Shown here piece by piece: positions 54,604 through 64,000 of a stretch of DNA of 64,000 nucleotides (position 1 is its first letter; every line of letters starts with the position of its first letter). The DNA is from Lytechinus pictus (lineage: Eukaryota; Echinodermata; Echinoidea; Temnopleuroida; Toxopneustidae), in contig NC_087252.1 in NCBI RefSeq assembly GCF_037042905.1, forward strand, positions 3,905,501 through 3,969,500. The letters are read 5' to 3'. The notes below the pieces were generated by a model. The model saw only the letters and a program-made list of their open reading frames with translations. It made no database searches and had not been told where the DNA came from. Made by a program: the position numbers and the translations under genes.

Positions 54604-54982
54604 CCCCTTTCATAAACCCATCCTCCAATTATCCGCCTAAGAGTAATGCGGATAATTCAATAAAAATTGCATTTACAAACTCCGAAAATAATCCGCACCA
54701 TTTTTTACGAGCGCCCGACCTGAAAAAGGCGGATAATTGTCATGGCAACTGCACACACACCCTCCGATGGGGTTGTGTTGGAAAAGGGTGACCTTGTGAC
54801 CGCACCATGGCAATTATCCGCATTACTTTGGAAATGCGTTCTTTAAGTCAAAATCTGGTCCCGATGCTGCTATTATGCGGATAATTGCAGCATCGAAATA
54901 ATGCGGATAACTCTGGTCCCGCTCCGATTTTACGACCAAATTATGCAGATTATTATCCGCATAATTGGGTTTATGAAAGGGG
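54604..54982. mobile_element. MITE with CCCCTTTCATAAACCCA ends
   Basis: CCCCTTTCATAAACCCATCC at the left and TTGGGTTTATGAAAGGGG at the right. GCGGATAAT/ATTATCCGC words recur at least eight times in both orientations, giving a highly self-complementary interior. Confidence 0.75.
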
Positions 54983-55317
54983 TATAAAGCTACTACTATT
55001 CCTTGCTTCTGTATGTGCTACATATCCATCATGAGAAACTAATAAACATAGAACCTTTAAAGGGTAATTGTTGTTGAAAGAAATCCATTTTGTTCACCCA
55101 ATTGTCTAGAAAGATATGCATTTCTCTCACAGCCCCAAAATTTCAGAATGCATAGCTCTTTTGTAGCTCTGAAAAGTAGCTTATGTCTTTTGGTTATTAA
55201 GAGACATTTCATGAAGTAAAAACCCTTTTGCACTCGGAGCCAATTTCTGGAACATACCCGTGTGTGTGAGTATGTCTGGACCGGTTCAGTTGATCAGTCT
55301 GAAAGGCGACTATGAAC

Positions 55318-56251
55318 TAGCCTCTTGTCGAGGCCCTGGCGGCTGCTTCCCAAGCGAAGCGAGGGATTCCCTAATTCGCGAAGCGAATTAGGCCTGGCGT
55401 GAGCCAGGGCCTCTTGACATCTGAACTGAATTATATATTCATGAGGAACGTCTTCCTAATGAATATACATGAGTCATGATATTACTGGTCACCGAGTAAA
55501 CCAATGAAATGTCAGAGCTGTTTCGTTTTGGGTTCGGAATACTATATAGTATAGTAGTCCATTATTCTGCAGGGGATTCATTTAATTGCGGGACACTAAA
55601 CTAAGGGGATATAACCTGCAAAATGCTATACAAGTAGTGGTACTACTACTACTACTGGCCGTAACAGACCCATCACCGCCCCGAAACTTCCCGGGAGATA
55701 CCCCGGGAGATACTGCTCAGCCGCTGGTCAGACTCGAGTCAACTCCCAGCAACTCCACCCCAGCTTCCCTCACTGCACTGCACAGCGGAGATCGATAATC
55801 GACGCCCCGGTTCGACCGGTGGAATCGCATGAAAGATAACATTTTTTCCATATCCTGTGGGTAGATTTACAAAATCATCTCGTCCTTTCAGTGCAGAGTT
55901 AATTTTATCGACTTGCAAATCCTTAAATCGGTCAATATTCAGCATTTTAGAGGCATATTCAATGCTCTTTGATATTTCGTCGTCATTCTTCGCCAAGAAT
56001 CCACGGGTCGCCATTCAAGATGAGCTCATGAATATTCAATATGACGTCATAGCAGCCCGCGCTCTCATTGGATGATTTTCACCGACCAGTTTTTGGTCGG
56101 TGAATTGGTAAAAAAAAAAAAAAAAAAAAGAAAGTCGGTGAAATTCGGGTCAGATGTCCAGAGGCCCTGTCTCGCGGCGCTCTGCTTCGCTCTCTCCTTG
56201 CTTTGCCATGTTCGCTCGGAAAGCAGCCGACAGGGCCTCGACAAGAGGCTA
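55318..56251 (-). mobile_element. 934-bp Mutator-type TIR element carrying helicase 5' end (copy 2)
   Basis: Same element as 32,958-33,889 in the opposite orientation. The outer 21 bp at each end (TAGCCTCTTGTCGAGGCCCTG and its inverse) are perfectly matched. ACTATGAAC is duplicated exactly at 55,309-55,317 and 56,252-56,260. The target site and its 9-bp duplication differ from copy 1, so the two are independent insertions and not a segmental duplication. Confidence 0.9.
55739..56014 (-). pseudogene. RecQ-like helicase N-terminal fragment (copy 2)
   Basis: A 91-codon ORF from ATG at 56,014, same length and end as copy 1, with about eight residue differences (for example L4R, V47D in the GRDVFV/GRDDFV segment) and one charge change in DEI/DKI. 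The Walker A is PTGYGKN in both, so the Asn was already present in the shared source. CRE and inverted CCAAT motifs lie upstream. The fragment cannot act as a helicase by itself. Confidence 0.75.
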
Positions 56252-56260
56252 ACTATGAAC

Positions 56261-57530
56261 AAGATCTTGCACCTTGTCTTCACACTGTCAGGTGCGGATG
56301 TGTTGCTTTGCTGTTTGATCTGTTCTATGTAGATCAACACTTATGCAGGTGGAGGATCAAATATGGGCAAATCTTTCTGTAAACCACCAGAGCAAACTTC
56401 CTTTTTTTATTTTACCTGTCCAAAAGCAAAGTTAAACATTGGGCAAACTGCCTTTTTGTTCTTTTAATATATTTCCAAGAAAGAAAGATATAAAGAAAAG
56501 TAAAAGCAGTCAAGTTTCTTTGATGTCTCTGTACCGGTAATCAAGTTCCCGGATGTCATACAACTTGGAACTACTTATATAGTGTTATGCAAATATTTAG
56601 CATTTCAACATCAATATGGTTGTAGTGTACTATTAAAAAGAAAGGGGAATTACAGTATGTTCACCCCACCTGTGTATGGGGAGCAGTGGTCATGGGTGCC
56701 AGTTTATAGGAGGTGCTAATTAAAGAAGGGGAAAATATAAGATGGGAGAAAAGGATGAGCAGGAGGAGGAGAGGGAGGAAAAGGAAGAAGAGGAAGATGG
56801 GGATAGAAGGAGGAGAAGAAAAACAAATAATAAAAAAAAAGAATTAGGAGATGAAGGAGGGAAGAAGGAGTTTGAGAAGAAGAAGAAGGAGGAGGTGAAT
56901 GAGCAAATTTCAAAAGGAAAAATAAACAAAATATAAGGAATCACTTCTAACACAATACAATTAAAAAGGTTATAAGAAATTTAAAAACAGCACCAGTAAT
57001 TAGCTGAAAATACCGTTGATTTTTTAATTTAGGATTGAGTTTTTTAAAAGACTTTCTATTTTTCAGTCAAATAGATCATTCATGTACCCCCCTTTATGTA
57101 GAAGTGTTGTATTTTTCTAGAAGTCAAGTATAAATACATTTCCACATTATTATCAGGAATTTAGGGGTACAATCCCAAGGTTTGAACCTGTATTTCTCAC
57201 ACTAATTTTAATGTAGCTACAGTTGAAAAAGAATTTAATCTGCCGACTCTATTCAAAGCGTAGTAGCAGTGTGTGAACAGACCCCCTCAATATCCATGTT
57301 ATTGTCAGGTATTTGGGATATGACCCTGGGGGTTGAACTTCATGTTATGGAGGTAAACATTGGTGTGTTTACTTTCTCCATACCTTGTCAATACATTGCC
57401 CACAACCTGGTGCTGATAAATGCATTTCCTCTCTGTTCATGATGAATACAGTGGAAAGTTTGCTCTGTATTTTATGATTGCTCTCGGGTGTTGAAGGAGT
57501 GAGTGAGTGAAAGGAGTAGTGGAGATAAAT
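56261..57530. other. Intergenic, purine-rich patch, no gene seen
   Basis: The purine-rich block at 56,740-56,900 (GAGGAGGAGAGGGAGG-like) yields Glu/Lys frames of low complexity. The rest is AT-rich unique sequence. Confidence 0.5.
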
Positions 57531-57561
<31 letters not shown>

Positions 57562-57790
57562 TGGATAGGGGATGGGGGTACAGAGTGGAAAGTTTGTTCA
57601 AATTTTATGATTGCTCAAGATTGGGTGTTAAAGAAAAAGAAATGTGTGTGAAGGGAAATTGCGAGGGAAATAGGGAGGGGGAGGGAGGGATACTATAGAT
57701 TTCAGTATTAAGGGGGGGGGGGAGGGAGGAATAAGTACACTTTACCCTCGGCTTTTGCGAAGTTTTGTTATTTTTTTTTTTTTGGGGGGG
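57531..57790. repeat. (GA)n and poly-G tracts
   Basis: (AG)n at 57,531-57,556, then GGGAGGG-rich sequence and two poly-G runs (57,712-57,721 and 57,784-57,796) next to a poly-T run. Confidence 0.85.
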
Positions 57791-57796
57791 GGGGGG

Positions 57797-58480
57797 TTGG
57801 AGGGCTGGCAGGTAGTGATTGATTTTTGAAATATACAAAATGGAAAGAGGAATTTAGATGAAAAGGATTTGGGATATACTGCATACTGAAAGAATGAAAG
57901 CCAAAGAAAAAGAGCAAAATTATGACAGTAAACAAATACAGACACGCATGCAATCTAATATCTTCCATTTATAGGGCCTTGTTCCAAAAATACTTTTCTA
58001 CTTTAAAGATTTTTTTAATCAAATTGTTTCTGTTTCTTCTATTTTAACGATATGCTTATGAGGGTGAATACAGGAATAATGATTGAGGGTGTATACAGGA
58101 ATAATAATTATAAAAATAGCACTGTGCTTTTAAATGATTGTCCGAAGAGAAAAAAAGGAGAGGAAGAAACACTTGTAAAATCATTGTGACATTTTTTGTG
58201 GCAGTAATAATGACTGTTCCCCTTGACTTTTTGATGTTTGTGCAAGGTCGCCCTCTTTTGGCAAGTGTTTGCCAGGATCCTTGCTCATAAATCATGCAAA
58301 TCTCATCCTGGCTGTGTTGATAGGTGAAGCTAGAGGTCATCTGAGGTTAAGTGTCTTGGAGGGGTTTGTGGTGGAGGGGTGGAGAGGAGGAAGGAGAATG
58401 AGGTGAGGGTCAGAGGATGAGAGAGCGGAGGAGGATAGATGGATAGATGGAAGGAAACTTATGGGGTAGGGATGGGTTGG
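57797..58480. other. Intergenic, no gene seen
   Basis: A duplicated phrase GAGGGTGNATACAGGAATAAT occurs at 58,061 and 58,085. No coding block. Confidence 0.45.
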
Positions 58481-58489
58481 GATGTACAA

Positions 58490-58600
58490 TTACGATGTAG
58501 GACTTAATAATAATTATAATAATAATACATATGATTTATGTAGCATCTTTTCCATTTTTATTAAATGCTCAAGGCGCTTAGAAGAGAGCAAAATAAAAGT
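58490..58600 (-). mobile_element. SINE-like fragment
   Basis: (TAATAA)n followed by TGATTTATGTAGCATCTTTTCC and TGCTCAAGGCGCTTAGAAG. This is the ATTTATATAGCGC/CTCAAGGCGCTT pattern of common invertebrate SINE tails, in reverse orientation. Short and worn. Confidence 0.35.
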
Positions 58601-58814
58601 AAAGAGAACTGAGAGAAGTACAAGAAAGGGTAAATTACAAGTGAAGAAAAATGTCTGTCTTCAAACCTAGTACCTAAGTACTTAAAATCTATGTACATCT
58701 GTATTTATTTATTAATTTTCATTTCATTCAATTTATTGATTTCCATTTCCAATGATCAAAATACATGTATATACACATGTAATACAACTCGATGTAAACA
58801 ATATTAAACATATA

Positions 58815-59125
58815 GGCCCTTATTCTGAAGTCAGGTTTAACTGAGACCATGGTCTAACTCTGTGCTAAAATTATGGGAAGTCAAATGTGTCAAAATTTTG
58901 AATAAGTTGTATGTTTCTTATGTTTACTGTGCTCTTTCCTGATTCATCTACGGTGAAGACAATCATCTATTTATACTTCCGAGACAATAATGAATGATTT
59001 GAGAGCCAAATGAGCTGAAATATGATATCTCTACCGTTAGTGATTTATGTAACAATTGGCTTTCCATACTTAAACCACAACTTTAAACCTGAGTTTAAGT
59101 TAAACCTGACTTCAGAATAAGGGCC
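58815..59125. mobile_element. MITE with GGCCCTTATTCTGAAGTCAGG ends
   Basis: GGCCCTTATTCTGAAGTCAG at 58,815 and its inverse CTGACTTCAGAATAAGGGCC ending at 59,125 match perfectly, and GTTTAACTGAGACCATGG-like arms follow. 311 bp, non-coding. Confidence 0.85.
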
Positions 59126-60230
59126 ACAGACACACAAAAAAGGACATGTACATCAAGATGACAACTTGGGCATGAACTAATAATATTTGTACATGTATCA
59201 CACTTTTAGATACTTTAATGTAATTACCAGGATTGTAAGTACTAGGTCATTGTCAAATTGAATGTAAAGAAAGGAACAGTATAAGGATAAGGGGTTATTT
59301 GATTGAAGCTAGCTTCGGCTTATTATGATAGAAATTAATAAGGAAAAAGTGACCAGCGGAAGAGCAGGAAATCTGAAAATAGCTGAGCCAAATAGTTGAA
59401 CTTGGGGGCAGTGATAATCAGCAGTTATAAAGTGTCACTTTGATGAATGGCTCTGTTTTGCCTCCATCCAAATCAAAAAGAAGGCCCAGCATTACCTCTA
59501 CCGCACCTGTCTGTGTAGGGGAGGCCATAGCAGCACCCCTGAGGGACCGGTAGTAGCACCCCTTGGGGACCCATTGGGCAACGTTCCTGGAGTACTGGCC
59601 TAGTAGAGGCCCCATGAAGAAGGGGGTATGCTTTATTAACCCATCACACATAGGCCTATATATTTATGTGATGTGTGGAGTTCGCTGTGTTTTTTTTCCT
59701 TATAATACAACTGTAGCATTTTGCCATCTTCAACTTTGTTTTATTGAAAAAGTTCTGGTATCTTGGTTTATTAGCGATCGATCTCCATGATTGTAAATCT
59801 GTTTCCTTATTCATCCGTTGGGATGTTTCTATTTAGCACCTCTGACAGAATGCTGATTATGCATTCTGATGATAATAGATTCCTTACAAAATACAAGAGT
59901 AAAACTTAATAATGCAGTACATTTTATTTTAAAGATACATGTATGCATATTGAGTTTTTGAAAATAATTTTCTGGACTAGCCCTTACCACAAAATTGTTG
60001 GTCATTTGGATTGATGGAAATAGGAAAACAATGGCATCTCTTTTTTAAAAATTATGTCTTTTATTGAATTTGCAATCAGAATCATAATAATTTGCATATC
60101 ATTTGAAAAAAAAAATATCAGTATAATAATAACAAATTTATATTTTATATTTATACTTGCGGTTGCAAGTGTACATGATCGCGAAACTTCATTGCAATAA
60201 CTTTTTGATTGGTTTGAGATTTTGTAAATA
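59126..60230. other. Intergenic, no gene recognised
   Basis: A locally GC-richer stretch (59,480-59,620) with short frames on both strands and no recognisable domain. No element ends. Confidence 0.45.
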
Positions 60231-60231
60231 A

Positions 60232-60260
60232 ATGAATAGATAAATGAATAAATAAATGAA

Positions 60261-60323
<63 letters not shown>

Positions 60324-60373
60324 ATGAATAAATGAATAAATGAATAAATAAATATATAAATAAATAAATAAAT
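60232..60373. repeat. (AAAT)n microsatellite
   Basis: About 35 AAAT/ATAAATGA units. The Ile/Tyr/Phe-Leu minus-strand frame is an artefact. Confidence 0.95.
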
Positions 60374-61560
60374 GTTAATTTTCAGAAAATACATTGTACA
60401 CATTTCGAAGATTGAAGAATTGATGCAAAAGCCAAGTAGATTTTATAGCTTCTATGCACACAGGTCTACACCATATTAAAAGAACTAGCAGCAATTACCT
60501 GTGGCAGCATAGGGGATAGGAGTCATTTTTCTTTATCAAGGTGTGTGTGTGTGTGTGGGGGTGGGTGACATTCTTGTATGTACAGCTAGACTTCCTATTT
60601 ACACTGAAAGCCAAGCAGTTTATTGATGAAATATATAGTTTAAACAACTGATTCATAGCAGACTTATCTTTCAATATAGATAGGAGGTTCAATTAAGTTA
60701 AGCATACAATCTATCTTACAATTATTTTGGTGATTTAAAAAAAATCAACCTTTTCTGTTGATCATTGCGATGATCTATTGGCCATAAAAAGCAAAAGATT
60801 GCCAATTTCTGTGAAAGTATGTTTTACAGATGACAGACATTTTCTATTTTTATGAAAGGAGAAATTCTTACAAATAACTCATTACACCAATAAATTAGAA
60901 GTGCTTCAGAATGAATGTGAAACTTGATCACAAGTGTTTGGTATTACACCCTTTTGAAACTGTATCGGAATGATAAAACGCTGATGTTTTATAGGAGAAT
61001 AACTTTGTTTTATGGTTGAAATATATCCCCTCCAATTGGTCCTGAATTTGACCTAGAGATTTGGTTTAATGGTGTCAATTTCTCTAGAGTTTATAACCTA
61101 CTTGTTTTCCAAAACTTTGTCAAAAAAGTATGAAATGGCAGCTCTTGAAAGCAACTGGAAATTATAGTTAGATTTCAATCTATTTATAAGTAAAATACAC
61201 ATGATATTTATGGAATATGCTTACTAAAGGAAAAGGGTTCAATTTAACCATATCTTTCTCAGCTTCAGCCCTTAATTTGTTTTCTTGTTCACCACTATAA
61301 AGGCATGGTATTTTAGATGGCATTGCAATACATTATTAAAGCAAGCTTATATCAGCATTTTATTTGAATGTTTTACTTGCTTTATATATGTTTTGCATAC
61401 TAGGAAAAACACGTCAGGATATAATCAAATGTTCAAACATAAAATTGCGGAAATATAAGAACAAAAAAATGTGTTGTTGCCTGTTTCAATACACAAGACG
61501 GTCATTGATCGTTGACATAAACACCCCCTGCAAATCCATCTCCGAGAACATTCTTGGGTT
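60374..61560. other. Intergenic, no gene seen
   Basis: (GT)n at 60,540-60,558. AT-rich unique sequence otherwise. Confidence 0.5.
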
Positions 61561-61576
61561 TTCTTCATTTTTCTTT

Positions 61577-61606
61577 TAGCAGTAATACCTGTCAATCCGT
61601 GCCAAG
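61577..61606 (+). other. Possible short exon (very tentative)
   Basis: TTTTTCTTTTAG/CAGTAATACC...CAAGAG/GTTAGT gives a pyrimidine-rich acceptor and a GT donor around about 30 nt whose frame reads AVIPVNPCQE. There is no neighbouring exon to confirm it, and splice-like strings this short occur by chance. Confidence 0.15.
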
Positions 61607-61671
61607 AGGTTAGTCAATCATGACACCAGAGGCGACATTTTGCACCCAGTACAATCCTCCATGTCCCCCTT

Positions 61672-62000
61672 TTGCCCCTCCACCATCTCTTCATTACCCC
61701 TCCACCAACTATTGGGCACCCCTCCACCAAATCTTTATTACCCCTCCACCACCTCTTCATTTCCCCTCCACCACCTCTTTATTTCCCCTCCACAAACTCT
61801 TGATTACCCTTCCTCCATCTCTTGATTACCCCTCGACAAACTCTTGGTTACCCCTCCACCATCTCTTAGTTACCCCTCCACCATCTCTTGGTTCCCCCTC
61901 GACCAACTCTTGCCCCCCTTCCACCAACTCTTGCCCCCCCTTCCACCTTCTTCATTACCCCTCTACCACTTCTCAATTACCCCTGTACCAACTCTCAGTT
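61672..62000. repeat. 22-bp minisatellite, about 14 copies
   Basis: Unit CCCCTCCACCATCTCTTGATTA repeats in near-perfect 22-bp phase, with variants such as CCCCTCGACAAACTCTTGGTTA. The 148-codon plus-strand frame through it (Pro/Ser/Thr/Leu-rich) stays open because 22 is not a multiple of 3 and all phases lack stops. I do not call it a protein. Confidence 0.9.
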
Positions 62001-62069
62001 GCCCCATCCACCAATTCTCTATTGCCCTTGATTCTAGAACTTCTCCTCCATCTTACACCTCCCTGATCT

Positions 62070-63600
62070 GATTCAACATCCTTTAACTTGCAAGTTTGAC
62101 TACAGCTCAGTAATATGTTTCCCCTCCACACCAAAAAGATTCAAAGAAACTATGTTCCCCTACTGCCACAACTACTACTCTTCCCTTAGCCCTTCTCCCA
62201 CTTCATCTTTGCCTCTCTATGCTCCACCATGATCCCTCCAGTACCCCACCCTCACCCCTCCACTTCTCCAAGCCTCTCCCCATCTATTATCCTTAAACTT
62301 GACAGTTGGGAATCAAGTGCCGCCATAGGGCTAGAATTTGAGTGATAAATGCAATTGTTTCAAATGGCATTTTTCCTTTGGCACTCCCCTTTGGCACTGT
62401 CTCCTATTCTCTGTCTGATGACGTAGTTATGAAACATTTTGTTTTGGGATCATGATTGCTATCACAGCAAGTTTCAATAGACATCTACGATGACTCTCAG
62501 GCTAACAATGGAAATATTTGTGTTATTTGGTAAAGATGTTCCGATATCAATTATCTTTATCAATAAGCCAATGTTTATGAATATAATTGTAAATTCAAAC
62601 TTCAATTTATTGGTCATATTAATCTCTTGTTTTGTTAAAAGCCTCCAAAGGAATAAAAGAAAAAAAAGAAAAATATATGGTTCAGTTCCAAAATAAAAGC
62701 TATCTGACATGAGCTATTTATTGCCAAGATTGTGAAATGAACAAAACCATTCTTTAAAAGTGCAAATTAGCAATTATTCATGGCAATTTTAATAGTTCTT
62801 AAAAAAAAAAATCTCTATTAAATTTTGGGCCATCTTATTTCCATGTTCAATTTTTGTGTTCATTATGAGAACAAGTAGAAAATCAATGATTCTTTCCAAT
62901 TGAAGAAGATTAATTGTGACGTCAAGGAATCTGTACATCTCTATACAATTGCTCTCATATGATGGAGACCAGACTCATGTGTGACCATCAGGGGGAAAAA
63001 TGACATCACTACCCTCAATCATTCATCACATCACAGCATGCACAAACATCTGCAGTGACAACTAAGTAATTAAATGTCTCCCTCATTTGAGCTGCTATTG
63101 TACTATTGTTATTTGGTGTTGAGTGGTCGAGAAACCGTTGAGATCAAAGTGTTGAGATCTTGTCTTTTGTATCTAGACTGTGTTGCATTATAAACGTACC
63201 ATTGAGGATTACTAGGTTGCTCATCAATACTAAATACCAAGGAATCTTTGATATTTATTGGCTTTTAAAATATTTCTTGGATTAAGAAAAACAATAGAAT
63301 CCATAAAGATTCATTCTGAATATTAAAGACAATGCTTACTTTTAATGTTACTGGAAACAGTTCTGCATGCTGCATTGTTACCAGTAACTGTAAAAGTAAA
63401 ACGTCTGATTTAGAATGAATATTAACTTGATTTTTTGGGGGGACATACCACCCACAGTTTCTCTACTATTTTGTTACTGTAATACAGATGTCCGACGACA
63501 GTTAGTGGACTTGACTCTGCAGGGTATCCAAATCATATTTTTGGTCCCTCTCTCGGTAGCATCATTATCTATTTCCTGTGTCCAACATCTATCCCACCTC
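62070..63600. other. Intergenic, no gene seen
   Basis: A C-rich continuation (62,100-62,290) decays from the minisatellite; beyond it the sequence is AT-rich. Frames at 62,474-62,710 on both strands overlap each other and lack domains. Confidence 0.5.
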
Positions 63601-63609
63601 AAAGAGGCA

Positions 63610-63870
63610 TATTCAGACCGCCTCAAAGTTTGAGAATACCAGGAATTATCCAATCGGAAAATTTACCCTGATCTACGCCGATCACGTAAAACGGGTGTTT
63701 TCACAGTGTAAAGAGCAAATTACTTGTAATGTTCCTGTATTTTTCCTGAAATAAAATACTTCTTCAATAGTAGACTTGTCAAAATTATGAGAATTTTCGC
63801 AGGGGATTTTCAAAGGTCGCAGTTATTCTTGCCATGCAAAAGGAAAATACAAGAGCCCTTCCATCCAATA
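63610..63870. mobile_element. MITE of the CAGACCGCCTCAAAG type
   Basis: CAGACCGCCTCAAAGTTTGAG, ACCAGGAATTATCCAATCGG, GAGCAAATTAC and TTTTCGCAGGGGATTTTC follow the block order of the copies at 47,410-48,181. The right end is not clear before the window ends. Confidence 0.5.
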
Positions 63871-64000
63871 TGTAAGCTGGGTACCCTGTACTTGCATCAT
63901 TCTTCTGAGCTTCTAGAACTTTCCCCAACAATGTTTGTTACATGTTTTTTTTTTCATTTTTGAATTACATCTATGAGGAGGGGGGTGGATTGCAATACTG

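Overview
The window reads as nuclear DNA of a marine invertebrate deuterostome, most likely an echinoderm such as a sea urchin. That is inference: it rests on AT-rich non-coding DNA, short exons with consensus GT/AG splice sites, many trinucleotide microsatellites, frequent TACATGTA and GGCCTAC motifs, and a dense mix of small inverted-repeat transposons. There are no operons, bacterial signals or CRISPR arrays. Most of the 64 kb is non-coding.

Region 1 (1-9.4 kb, + strand): the 3' part of one host gene. Eight exons join in a single open frame with matching splice phases (338 residues in the window). They encode the end of one Ig domain, a second Ig domain, one fibronectin type III domain, a short stalk and a C-terminal hydrophobic segment that runs into the stop codon. 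This is a cell-surface adhesion-type protein, probably GPI-anchored. Its introns carry a 42-bp minisatellite, ATC microsatellites and several miniature inverted-repeat elements.

Region 2 (9.4-17.8 kb): no coding gene found. It holds hairpin elements, a LINE-like tail, a GA-rich minisatellite split by a TIR element, a TTAA-flanked element, (TAC)n and (CCA)n arrays, and a possible untranslated first exon at 17.1-17.4 kb.

Region 3 (17,778-29,086, - strand): a BEL/Pao LTR retrotransposon with 1,420-bp LTRs that I cannot tell apart by eye, a 5-bp target duplication (ATAAT), a polypurine tract and an uninterrupted 1,556-residue Gag-protease-RT-RNase H-integrase frame. Its 3' LTR is split by a second, younger element (18,411-21,728) with a 4-bp duplication (ATAG). 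That element is Ty3/Gypsy-like and encodes only Gag. Its 5' LTR stops 176 nt in, at a point followed by GT in the complete LTR, as if a spliced RNA had been integrated.

Region 4 (29-64 kb): no convincing host exons. It is a palimpsest of DNA transposons nested in each other. Two copies of a 932-934 bp element (32,958-33,889 and 55,318-56,251, opposite orientations) have 21-bp TIRs, perfect 9-bp target duplications and a 91-codon ORF. The ORF carries the 5' end of a RecQ-like helicase, with CRE and CCAAT motifs upstream of its ATG. One copy lies inside a long-TIR element, which lies inside a TTAA-type element. Another nest at 49.3-52.2 kb contains a near-identical 799-bp tandem duplication. 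A group of 0.5-0.6 kb TTAA-flanked families recurs across the window.

The strongest leads are the helicase-carrying TIR element, the Gag-only element with its splice-like junction, and the nested arrangements that give a relative insertion order.
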